From assembly GCA_033855775.1 (NCBI GenBank), contig JAWVFT010000068.1:1-15166 (forward strand): a stretch of 15,166 nt of DNA, written 5' to 3'. Below are positions 6,281-12,772 of this stretch, in pieces (position 1 is the first letter of the stretch; every line of letters starts with the position of its first letter). The position numbers were made by a program, and so were the translations under genes. This stretch comes from DASVTR01 sp033855775. GTDB taxonomy: Bacteria > Acidobacteriota > Blastocatellia > Pyrinomonadales > Pyrinomonadaceae. Below the pieces are notes generated by a model. That model had not been told where the DNA came from, did not search any database, and was given only the letters and a program-made list of their open reading frames with translations.

Positions 6281-7339
6281 TCAGTTGAAGTTGTAACCAA
6301 GCTCGAAGTAGAAGAAGTGACTTCCCTTCGAAGCGTTGGCGTTGCCAATGGAGTAGGCGGAGACGCCCGTGAGCTTTTTGCTCAACCTGCATGCGACGCC
6401 CGCCGTGAAGTATCCGTTAGAGTGCCTGCCCGTGAACCAGTCAGCGTTGATGTTCAGCTTCTTGGTCAAGGGCTGCTCGAAAGTGAATTGCCCGCCCGCG
6501 CGGCTGGCATCCGGCGCGACCACGTTCCTGCTGTAGAAGTAGCCGCCGAAGCCGACCCGCGTGCTCGACTTGAAAGTCTTTTGAGCCATCGTGTATGCGT
6601 ATGTCCCCAGGTTGTATGAACGGTTGCGAATGGGGATGAACAGGTTGGCGCCAAACGCAATCGCCCACCCGCTATCGTGGCCTTCGTAAGCTTTCCATTT
6701 GACGGCAGGCACGAGCGTCGTCGCGTCCGCTCCCGGCTGAATATTTCCAGTCACGTTCACTCCGATTTCGATGCGACCGCCGAGGCCCAACACGCCGCGC
6801 AGCACGAATGAAGAGAACTTCGCATCGTTCGGCTTCGCGCTGATGTCCAGTTCAAAATAGACCTTGCCCGCATCGAGCACGTCCGTAGTCGGCACGTTGA
6901 AGACCGTCTGCTGCGCTTGAGCCTGTGAAGGCGTCCCGCAGAGCAGCACAACAAGCGTCAGAGTGGCGGCGATGCGCGAGCGCGCCTGGTCGCCGGATTG
7001 TGCTGCCGGCTGAGCGGCGTCTGCGCAAATCCCGCTCTTCACCATTCGCTTATCCAGCAGGTCCAGGCAATGCCCGCCAAGCAGCAACAGCGGGATGGAT
7101 GAAAGCAGCAGAATGTTTCCCATGCCATGAAGGGACAGGCCATCGCTTTCGTCTCCCAATGTCCATGCGCCAGCCGACAACAACGCGCCGAGGATGACCG
7201 CCGCGGTTCCTCCCGCAAGCCCGAACACGGCTCCGATGGCTGGCCACGTCCAACCATCCAGACGCGATGCGATATATAGCTTTTTCAGGCGAGCCTCAGT
7301 CGCTTCCAACTCTTTGAGCGATTCGTTATCTCTATTCAA
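6281..7339 (-). CDS. Chimeric membrane protein: two-TM N-terminus, internal signal-like helix, outer-membrane beta-barrel
   Basis: I chose TTG at 7339 because GAGGTG lies 6 nt upstream, giving 352 aa starting MNRDNESLKELEATEARL. A longer TTG start at 7411 is possible (376 aa) but has no ribosome site. Residues about 6-24 form a charged helix. Two TM helices follow (about 33-59, WPAIGAVFGLAGGTAAVILG..., and 74-94, GNILLLSSIPLLLLGGHCLD). A third hydrophobic stretch with a signal-peptide-like AQAQ end comes next (about 122-142, IAATLTLVVLLCGTPSQAQA). The remaining 210 residues alternate like a porin-type barrel (FELDISAKPND, GLGGRIEIGVNVTGNIQPG, GGYFYSRNVV) and end ELGYNFN with a terminal aromatic-Asn pattern. 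It is the first gene after the leader of the kdp structural operon, so co-regulation with K+ uptake is likely. Function unknown; a K+-related porin is speculation. Confidence 0.8.
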   Translation of the reverse strand: MNRDNESLKELEATEARLKKLYIASRLDGWTWPAIGAVFGLAGGTAAVILGALLSAGAWTLGDESDGLSLHGMGNILLLSSIPLLLLGGHCLDLLDKRMVKSGICADAAQPAAQSGDQARSRIAATLTLVVLLCGTPSQAQAQQTVFNVPTTDVLDAGKVYFELDISAKPNDAKFSSFVLRGVLGLGGRIEIGVNVTGNIQPGADATTLVPAVKWKAYEGHDSGWAIAFGANLFIPIRNRSYNLGTYAYTMAQKTFKSSTRVGFGGYFYSRNVVAPDASRAGGQFTFEQPLTKKLNINADWFTGRHSNGYFTAGVACRLSKKLTGVSAYSIGNANASKGSHFFYFELGYNFN

Positions 7340-7345
7340 CGTGTT

Positions 7346-7351
7346 CACCTC
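7346..7351 (-). promoter_or_regulatory. Shine-Dalgarno GAGGTG deciding the TTG start of the barrel protein
   Basis: GAGGTG is followed by AACACG and TTG at 7339. The same hexamer precedes both downstream microproteins. It also contains the GTG of an alternative start (7348) that would have no upstream ribosome site. Confidence 0.5.
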
Positions 7352-7374
7352 AGCACGCGACAAAAACAGGCAAA

Positions 7375-7387
7375 TTGTCAAAGACAA
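7375..7387. promoter_or_regulatory. Inverted repeat TTGTC-AAA-GACAA in the kdp leader
   Basis: A 5-bp perfect inverted repeat with a 3-nt centre lies 36-48 bp upstream of the proposed start of the first structural gene. A third related half-site, GTCAA, occurs at 7404-7408. It could be an operator or a small 5'-UTR hairpin. Confidence 0.3.
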
Positions 7388-7462
7388 GTCGCTGTTGCTC
7401 CCTGTCAACAATTGAAGGCTACTCCCGCCCGCATAAAAAAGGGGTAGATGTTTTATTAAAAG

Positions 7463-7474
7463 TTCGTTAACGAA
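7463..7474. promoter_or_regulatory. 12-bp perfect palindrome TTCGTTAACGAA between kdpE and the structural operon
   Basis: This palindrome lies 22 bp beyond the kdpE stop, in the AT-rich part (7435-7475) of an otherwise GC-rich region, about 124 bp upstream of the first structural gene. Position and symmetry fit a regulator site, with KdpE the obvious candidate. I do not see a convincing -35/-10 pair, which would be expected for an activator-dependent promoter. Assignment to KdpE is inference. Confidence 0.4.
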
Positions 7475-7495
7475 TGATGAGAGCGAAGTGTAGGT

Positions 7496-8191
7496 TTACT
7501 TGCCGGGATTAAAGCGATAGCCAATCCACGGCTCGGTCAAAATGTGGCGGGGTTTTGCCGGGTTGGATTCTATCTTCTTACGCAGGTGGCGTATGAAGAC
7601 GCGCAAGTACTCGGTCTGTTCGACGTAGTTGCCGCCCCAGATGGCGTTGAGCAGCGCGCGGTGCGTGAGGACTTTAGAAGAATGCCGAAGGAAGTAAACC
7701 AGCAGGTCAAATTCCTTCGGCGACAAATGCACCTCAATCTCTCTGACGATAACGGTATGAGTTTCGAGGTCAACGCGGAAGTCTCCCTCTTCAATGATTG
7801 TGAGAGCCTCGCTGGCCCCGTCTGGCGAACGGCGCAGAGTCGCGCGCACGCGCGCAAGGAGTTCGCCCATGCCGAAGGGCTTCGTCACATAGTCGTCCGC
7901 GCCCGCATCCAGAGCTTCAATCTTGACGGACTCTTCGCCCTTGACCGAAAGCACTATAATGGGAACTTTCGAGATGGCCCGCAAGCGGCGACAAAGTTCC
8001 AACCCGCCCATGTTCGGCATCGAGAGGTCTGTGACGACAAGGTTCGGCGGCCACAGTTGAAAGAGTTCGAGCGCGGCTTCGCCTTCGGCGGCCACGCGCA
8101 CGTCATACCCGTGCTTTGTCAGACCACTACGCAGCACCAGCGTAATCTGCTGTTCGTCATCTACAACAAGTATGCGCTGTTTTTCATCCAT
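7496..8191 (-). CDS. kdpE: KdpE response regulator (OmpR/PhoB class)
   Basis: This 231-aa two-domain regulator should activate the kdp structural operon when phosphorylated by its partner kinase. The receiver domain has the acidic pair Asp11-Asp12, phospho-acceptor Asp55 (VVTDLSMPNMGG), the switch residue in IIVLSVKG (Ser82) and Lys104 in DDYVTKPFG. The ALDAGADDYVTKPF block is typical of KdpE. The C-terminal winged helix includes HLSPKEFDLLVYFLRHS, LLNAIWG and VFIRHLRKKIE. The ATG at 8191 overlaps the end of the kinase gene by 8 bp, so the pair is translationally coupled. Downstream lies the 156-bp leader of the structural operon rather than kdpA directly. Confidence 0.95.
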   Translation of the reverse strand: MDEKQRILVVDDEQQITLVLRSGLTKHGYDVRVAAEGEAALELFQLWPPNLVVTDLSMPNMGGLELCRRLRAISKVPIIVLSVKGEESVKIEALDAGADDYVTKPFGMGELLARVRATLRRSPDGASEALTIIEEGDFRVDLETHTVIVREIEVHLSPKEFDLLVYFLRHSSKVLTHRALLNAIWGGNYVEQTEYLRVFIRHLRKKIESNPAKPRHILTEPWIGYRFNPGK

Positions 8192-9425
8192 CGTGGTCAG
8201 GAGTCGCCGTGTTCGACTTCACCTTTAGCGACGAAGTTAAGCTCTCTTGACGTTGCTCTTCATCGGATGCCTGCTCTTCGTCGCCGACCGGAACGGTGAA
8301 AGTGACGCGCGTGCCGCGCCCGCCCGCGCCCGTCTCGACAACGATGCGCCCGTCATGCGCCTGCACAATTCCGCGCGCGATGGCGAGGCCCATGCCCGCC
8401 CCGCGAGGACGATTCGCGCCTATCATATCGTCATCACCGGCGCGAAAGAATTTATCGAAGACTCGCTCACGCATCTCCGCCGGAATGCCACGGCCTTCAT
8501 CCTCCACGCTTATCTGAATCATCTCGCCGGGCGCGCGTTGCGCCGCCACGCGGACGCGGGTTGCGGGCGGCGCATACTTGGTAGCGTTATCAACCAGCGT
8601 GTAGATAACCTCGCTCAAGGCTCGCGCGTCAACGCGCGCCACGGGCAACTCGTCTTCGATGTCAACTTCAATCTCATGCTGTCGCGTGAGTTGTTCGGCG
8701 CGGGCGAGGGCCGCCTCTATAATCTCGTCTATCTCGCCCCAGTTACGGCGTAACCTGAGTTCACCGGCCTCGATGCGCGCCAGATCGATGATGCCTTCGA
8801 TGAAACGGTCGAGCCGGTCAACCTCCTGAGTTATCACACGCAGCATCGCCTGCTGTTCCGTCGAGCTGAACGGCTCCGCCGGTTCTTCTGCGCCCGCGTC
8901 TTCAATCAATAACGTGGCGGAGGCTTTGATTGAAGTCAGGGGCGTGCGCAAGTCATGAGTCACGGCATCAAGCAGGGCCGACTTTAATTGCTCGCTCTGC
9001 CTGAGAGCTTCGGCGTGGCTCACGCGCTCGAAAGCGTCGTGCAATTCTTCATAGAGACGTTTATTTTCGCGGCGTCCCGCTTCCGCTTCCTCGGCTCGAC
9101 GCTTGGCTCGCGCCGAGAGTTGCCCGGCAGCGATGGCGGTGGCGAGGAAGGCCGCGAGCGCCACCCAGTTTTGCGGGTCTTCAATCGTGAAGGTGTAGAA
9201 GGGAGGAAGAAAGAAAAAGTTGAAACAGAGTATCGCCAGCGCGGAGGCCAGAAGCGCCGCGCCGCTTCCACGCAACGTCGCCGTAAAGAGGACTACGAGC
9301 AGCAGCGCGAGAGCGACGGTCGTAGAATTTATCCGACGATGAAACGGCCCAAGCAGAGCCGTGACGGCGGCGATGCCGAGCACAGCCATGAGATAGCCGT
9401 CCCACTTCTCCCTCGCTATTTTCAT
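8184..9425 (-). CDS. kdpD: KdpD C-terminal half: four-TM sensor histidine kinase
   Basis: This 413-aa membrane kinase (ATG at 9425, MKIAREKWDGYL) corresponds to the transmembrane and catalytic half of KdpD. It has four TM helices of the DUF4118 type (about residues 11-103, with the marker CFNFFFLPPFYTFTI), a coiled region, and a HisKA H-box VTHDLRTPLTSIKAS with His157. The N-box is YTLVDNATKYAPP, the G1-box VEDEGRGIP and the G2-box GAGMGLAIARGIV. The KdpD/USP N-terminal domains are missing; they are encoded separately at 340-1488. An upstream ATG at 9482 would overlap the cytochrome gene and add a non-family leader, so it is less likely. It overlaps kdpE by 8 bp. It probably autophosphorylates and transfers to KdpE in response to K+ or turgor. 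Confidence 0.93.
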   Translation of the reverse strand: MKIAREKWDGYLMAVLGIAAVTALLGPFHRRINSTTVALALLLVVLFTATLRGSGAALLASALAILCFNFFFLPPFYTFTIEDPQNWVALAAFLATAIAAGQLSARAKRRAEEAEAGRRENKRLYEELHDAFERVSHAEALRQSEQLKSALLDAVTHDLRTPLTSIKASATLLIEDAGAEEPAEPFSSTEQQAMLRVITQEVDRLDRFIEGIIDLARIEAGELRLRRNWGEIDEIIEAALARAEQLTRQHEIEVDIEDELPVARVDARALSEVIYTLVDNATKYAPPATRVRVAAQRAPGEMIQISVEDEGRGIPAEMRERVFDKFFRAGDDDMIGANRPRGAGMGLAIARGIVQAHDGRIVVETGAGGRGTRVTFTVPVGDEEQASDEEQRQESLTSSLKVKSNTATPDHDG

Positions 9426-9471
9426 CCACAGGATATTGTATACCCTGCCTGCGTGGATTCGCGCATCCTGC

Positions 9472-10776
9472 TCAAAGCGCATTCAGGAAGGCCACAAGGT
9501 CGGCTCGCTCCTCGTCCGTGAAAACGAAACCGAAGTGTTTCTCGTAGTGGCGAACTACGTCTTCAAGCGTCCGCGCGATGCCGTTGTGGAAGTAAGGGGC
9601 GCGCGCGGCCAGCCCGCGCAACGTCGGCGTCTTGAATCGTCCGAGGTCATTCCACAGCCCTGTGATGTTGCCGAGGCCCGCGTCCGTCAACTGTCGAACC
9701 TCGCCCGTTTGCTTGTTGCGAAAGGTATAGAGCGGCAAGTCAGGCGTTCGCGCTTCGGGCGACGCGGTGTTGATGTCGAACAGAGCATTTTCGAAGTTGG
9801 TTCCGTTGTTCGCGGAGTTGTGGCAGACGTTGCAACTCTTATGGCTGGCGTTGATGCCGTTGAATAGTTCCTGTCCACGCGCAATCTGCGCGCGCCCTGG
9901 ATTCGCGTCGCCGTTCCAAGCCTCGAAGAGATTGAACTCGCCTTCAACCTTCGACATCTTTGATAACATCTCAGGCCCGCCGCGCCCGCCGTCTGAGTCC
10001 AGACGCCCGACGCCCTCGGCGCTAAGCTGCGCCGTGAACAACGAGCTTTCGAAATCAACTATCTCGTCGATGACTTCAGGAGTGGCTGGCGGGCCTTGCA
10101 GCGCTCCCGTCACGAGGCGATTGGTGAGGTTGACCAACGCGGCGCGCTGGCCTTTGCCCACGTTGGCGCCTGCGTCCCAGTTGACCGTCGCGCTCCCGAT
10201 AGGAAAGTTGATAGTCGGCATGGAGCGTCGCCAATGCACAAGTTGGTTGATGTTGGCGAAACCGTGCGGGTCGTCCACAGCTATTAACTCCCACTCGGAA
10301 TCGGGGCGCGGCGGGCCGCCCCTGCGAAAGACTCCGCGACTCAAGAGCATGCTGTAGGCAGCGCGGCGCGCTTCTACAGTGGAGACATCCGAGTTCGGGT
10401 TGTCAGCGTCGAGCTGGCCGAAGACAGGATGCTTGCCGCCCGTTTCGTCGAACAGGCGTTGCAGCGTCGCAGGAGTGATGCTCCAAGCTTCCTCCGGGAT
10501 GTGACACGTCGCGCAGCTTTGGCCGTTTGTGCCTTGAACTTTAAAGAACTCGCCCGTGAGATTGACGGAACCTTTGGAGCTAAACGTCGCGGCCTCTCCG
10601 CCCGGATTCGGCAGCGGATGATTATTCTGGATACTGTCATGGAGTTTCGAACTGGTCGGCGTGTCCGGCTTCGAGCGCAGGTTGCACGCAAGCCCCCAAA
10701 CCAAACCGAGCAACGCAACGGCTGCGACCATCGCTCTTATCCGAACGCCGAGACTCTGCGAGCCATTTCTCTTCAT
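9472..10776 (-). CDS. Di-haem cytochrome c peroxidase / MauG-like lipoprotein
   Basis: Starting at ATG 10776 the product is 434 aa; an in-frame ATG at 10815 would add 13 residues. The N-terminus (MKRNGSQSLGVRIRAM, then a hydrophobic run ending VWGLAC) is a signal with a plausible lipobox, so the protein is probably lipid-anchored outside the cytoplasm. Two c-type haem sites are present: CATCH (about 88-92) and CNVCH (about 315-319). The C-terminal block FKTPTLRGLAARAPYFHNG is the typical bacterial di-haem peroxidase signature, followed by DEERADLVAFLNAL. Likely chemistry is peroxide reduction or substrate oxidation by electron relay between haems; the substrate is unknown. It lies 46 bp upstream of the kinase gene in the same direction, but no functional tie to K+ uptake is evident. 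Confidence 0.88.
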   Translation of the reverse strand: MKRNGSQSLGVRIRAMVAAVALLGLVWGLACNLRSKPDTPTSSKLHDSIQNNHPLPNPGGEAATFSSKGSVNLTGEFFKVQGTNGQSCATCHIPEEAWSITPATLQRLFDETGGKHPVFGQLDADNPNSDVSTVEARRAAYSMLLSRGVFRRGGPPRPDSEWELIAVDDPHGFANINQLVHWRRSMPTINFPIGSATVNWDAGANVGKGQRAALVNLTNRLVTGALQGPPATPEVIDEIVDFESSLFTAQLSAEGVGRLDSDGGRGGPEMLSKMSKVEGEFNLFEAWNGDANPGRAQIARGQELFNGINASHKSCNVCHNSANNGTNFENALFDINTASPEARTPDLPLYTFRNKQTGEVRQLTDAGLGNITGLWNDLGRFKTPTLRGLAARAPYFHNGIARTLEDVVRHYEKHFGFVFTDEERADLVAFLNAL

Positions 10777-10850
10777 CAAGATATTCTCATTTTCTCCTAT
10801 AGCATTAGATGTCAAGCGTCTCTCGCTTCTGCGCCCACTGCTATCGCCAC

Positions 10851-10887
10851 GACGTAGAAATTTATTTCTGCTTCCCTGACGTAGAAA
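10851..10887. repeat. Direct repeat GACGTAGAAA upstream of the peroxidase gene
   Basis: GACGTAGAAA occurs at 10851-10860 and again at 10878-10887, 27 bp apart. The first copy runs into a small inverted repeat AGAAAT-TT-ATTTCT. The site is in the 190-bp gap between the peroxidase start and the plus-strand repeat remnant, where the peroxidase promoter should be. It could be a regulator site; no protein can be proposed. Confidence 0.35.
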
Positions 10888-10967
10888 CGCGACCAGCTTC
10901 CATCATCACAATTGCCTGCGAGCCGATGTAGATATTATCTATCATCAATCCAAAATCGGTCTACCAC

Positions 10968-11279
10968 ATGCCCGGCGATTACGACGGCGACAGGCGAGCC
11001 GACCTCGCTGTCTTCCGTCCAGCGGACGGCAACTGGCATATCAGGAAGAGCACGGGCGGGACGTTGCAGCAGAACTGGGGCTTGAGCGAAGACAAGCCTG
11101 TGCAGGGAGACTTTGACGGCGACGGCAAGACCGGCATCGCCGTCTGGCGACCTTCACAAAGCGCTTGGCATGTCATTCAAAGCAGCAGCAATAGTGGCTG
11201 GCAGCAATTCTTAGGACAGAGCGCTGATACGCCTATTCCGGCAGCATACCTGCCGCAGGAGTCCTTTGCTCTTCGCTGA
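10968..11279 (+). pseudogene. C-terminal remnant of an FG-GAP/VCBS-repeat secreted protein
   Basis: The frame encodes two consecutive repeats of about 45 aa: PGDYDGDRRADLAVFRPADG with NWHIRKSTGG, then QGDFDGDGKTGIAVWRPSQS with AWHVIQSSS, ending IPAAYLP and a stop shortly after. D-x-D-G-D motifs are Ca2+-binding in this family. Intact members are secreted, hundreds of residues long and have a signal peptide. Here the frame closes only about 13 codons before the ATG (TAG upstream), with no signal sequence and no ribosome site. The last repeats and natural C-terminus are preserved, so this looks like the 3' end of a gene whose front was deleted. It could be expressed from the ATG, but I think that unlikely. 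Confidence 0.75.
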
Positions 11280-11333
11280 CATGCGACTGTAAATCTTAAA
11301 ACACCGGACATTGATAAAGGAGAAAGACGGACA

Positions 11334-11366
11334 CTTCATCAACGGCTCTCGGAGCCGTTGACGAAG
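11334..11366. terminator. Strong hairpin between convergent genes
   Basis: CTTCaTCAACGGCTC (11334-11348) pairs with GAGCCGTTGAcGAAG (11352-11366) around a 3-nt loop: 14 of 15 pairs, with the inner 10 perfect. It lies between the plus-strand repeat remnant and the minus-strand mntP gene, the right place for a shared terminator. There is no T-run on either side, so termination strength is uncertain. Confidence 0.55.
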
Positions 11367-11418
11367 ATGGCGCAGCGAGTGGAATTGTCTCCCTTCGCAA
11401 CCGAAAGCTTCGTGGCGG

Positions 11419-11979
11419 CTAAGCGCTCAGGTGTTCAATCAAAATCTTACAGCCAATCGCTATCAGGACCAGCCCGCCCAGCGCTTCGGCTCGCTTTGCC
11501 ATCACCGTGCCGAGGCGCTTGCCCAACCAAACAGCGGGCAAGCAAAGGGAGAACGTCACCAGCCCGATGACGACGACGGTCATCAGCAATGAGATTCCTA
11601 GCAGCGAGAAGCTGACTCCGAGGGCGAGCGCGTCGAGGCTCGTGGCGACTGAGAGGAGCAGTAGCCGCGATGTGCTGAAAGGGTCGCCCGACCTGTCGCC
11701 CTCGTCGTCGCGTCTGGATTCGTAAATCATCTTCACGCCGATGAAGCCTAAAAGCCCGAATGCCAGCCAGTGGTCGAACGACTCGAACCAGCCCCGGAAC
11801 GCCGTCCCGCAGGCATAGCCGACCGCGGGCATCAGGGCTTGAAAGAGGCCGAAGAAAAGCGCAGTCTTCACGGCCTCAGTCCATCCGACACGGCGGGCCG
11901 CCGCGCTGCTTGACACAGAGGCGGCGACGGCATCCATGGATACTCCCACGCCGCTGATTAAAGCGAACCAAAAATTCAT
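11419..11979 (-). CDS. mntP: MntP-family manganese efflux protein
   Basis: This 186-aa protein with six predicted membrane helices fits the MntP (DUF204) family, which exports Mn2+ across the inner membrane. Diagnostic elements are SMDAVAASVSSSA in helix 1 (Asp16), LFQALMPAVGYACG in helix 2, KMIYESRRD before the loop, and the internal-duplication counterpart ATSLDALALGVSFS (Asp116). The C-terminus GGLVLIAIGCKILIEHL is also typical. I chose ATG at 11979; a TTG directly before it (11982) is equally possible, and the ribosome site is weak (GAGA at about -12). It is divergent from the receiver gene. I see no yybP-ykoY-type Mn2+ riboswitch in its leader. Confidence 0.92.
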   Translation of the reverse strand: MNFWFALISGVGVSMDAVAASVSSSAAARRVGWTEAVKTALFFGLFQALMPAVGYACGTAFRGWFESFDHWLAFGLLGFIGVKMIYESRRDDEGDRSGDPFSTSRLLLLSVATSLDALALGVSFSLLGISLLMTVVVIGLVTFSLCLPAVWLGKRLGTVMAKRAEALGGLVLIAIGCKILIEHLSA

Positions 11980-12047
11980 CAATGTGTCTCAGTTTCTCAC
12001 GCAGCGAATCGCGACATCCGCATTGTAACAGGAAGGCGGATTACTGA

Positions 12048-12084
12048 AACACCTGCGGTGATAGCCGGTGTTGGAACAGGTGTT
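12048..12084. promoter_or_regulatory. Inverted repeat AACACCTG...CAGGTGTT in the divergent mntP/receiver intergenic region
   Basis: AACACCTG (12048-12055) and CAGGTGTT (12077-12084) are perfect inverted copies 21 bp apart, and CGGTG occurs twice between them. A second inverted repeat, TTCCAT-N8-ATGGAA, follows at 12101-12120. On the minus strand a TACAAT (-10-like) lies near 12021-12026 ahead of mntP, with only a poor -35 (TTTCAG) 16 bp upstream. These may be operator sites for either divergent gene; no regulator is identified. Confidence 0.35.
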
Positions 12085-12166
12085 GCTAGTGTGTTGTTCG
12101 TTCCATCGGGTTGTATGGAATGATTGCTTTTTCGCTGGAATCGACCCGGAATTGTGAAGTGTATTG

Positions 12167-12583
12167 ATGCAAACTATTGAAGGACATAACAGGAGAGTGC
12201 TGCTGGTCGAGGACTTTGCAGACACGCGATTTATGATGCGCCAACTGCTGGAAATGAGCGGTTACACCGTCATTGAAGCCAGAGATGGACGTGAAGCCGT
12301 GGAGTTTGCCGAGCAGGAATGCCCGGACCTCATCCTGATGGATTTAAGTCTGCCGGAAGTTGATGGAATCAGCGCCACGCGCACTATCCGCAATCTGGAG
12401 AAGCTGTATGATGTGCCGATTATTGCTTTGACGGCGCACGATACGGAAGATTTCCATGATGCCGCGCGTGCGGCGGGTTGTAACGAATACGTCACCAAGC
12501 CTGTCGATTTCGATAGGCTGGATATGTTGATGGATGATTTCTGTCCTGCCAATAAAGGCTCTTGCGCGGCGTTGGAATACTAA
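12167..12583 (+). CDS. Stand-alone receiver-domain response regulator
   Basis: This 138-aa protein consists of one CheY-like receiver and nothing else. It has Glu15-Asp16 (LLVEDFAD), phospho-acceptor Asp59 (LILMDLSLPEVDG), the switch Thr in IIALTAHD and Lys106 in EYVTKPVDF. No DNA-binding or enzymatic output domain follows; a short tail ends CAALEY. Such proteins act by protein-protein contact, as phosphorelay intermediates or kinase modulators. ATG at 12167 is preferred; TTG at 12164 directly before it is an alternative, with a weak ribosome site (GAAG). No histidine kinase is adjacent, so its partner lies elsewhere. It is divergent from mntP and convergent with the LVIVD gene. Confidence 0.9.
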   Translation: MQTIEGHNRRVLLVEDFADTRFMMRQLLEMSGYTVIEARDGREAVEFAEQECPDLILMDLSLPEVDGISATRTIRNLEKLYDVPIIALTAHDTEDFHDAARAAGCNEYVTKPVDFDRLDMLMDDFCPANKGSCAALEY

Positions 12584-12772
12584 TTCCCATCGTGGCCATT
12601 ACTCATGATAGCCCTCTTGCGCCTCCAGAAATGGAAGAGCGACAACCAGACGCGTCGCTTCGGCCAGTAACGAATCATCCATGGATACAACTGTTGCCGG
12701 TCGCGCTCTAACGTTGAGCTGACCGGGGCGGCGCGCATTCTCAAACAGCGCTTGAGGCCGCGTTCGAAAGGC
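12584..12772. other. Intergenic region between receiver gene and LVIVD gene
   Basis: These 189 bp separate two convergent genes. I see no T-tract terminator. A minus-strand frame of 52 codons (12580-12738, starting MRAAPVSSTLERDRQQ) is open here; it is rich in Arg and Trp and has no ribosome site, so I do not call it as a gene. Confidence 0.4.

Noticed and set aside
7340..7411. Longer start (TTG 7411) for the barrel protein
   Set aside because: There is no Shine-Dalgarno upstream, and the added 24 residues fall in the likely regulatory leader. TTG 7339 has GAGGTG at 6 nt.
7544..8299. 251-codon plus-strand ORF across kdpE
   Set aside because: It is an antisense shadow of kdpE and the kinase end, with no recognisable domain, although it is long.
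12580..12738. 52-codon minus-strand ORF (MRAAPVSSTLERDRQQ...)
   Set aside because: It has no ribosome site and an Arg/Trp-rich composition, and it overlaps the 3' end of the receiver gene. It is more likely chance, though it could be tested by conservation.
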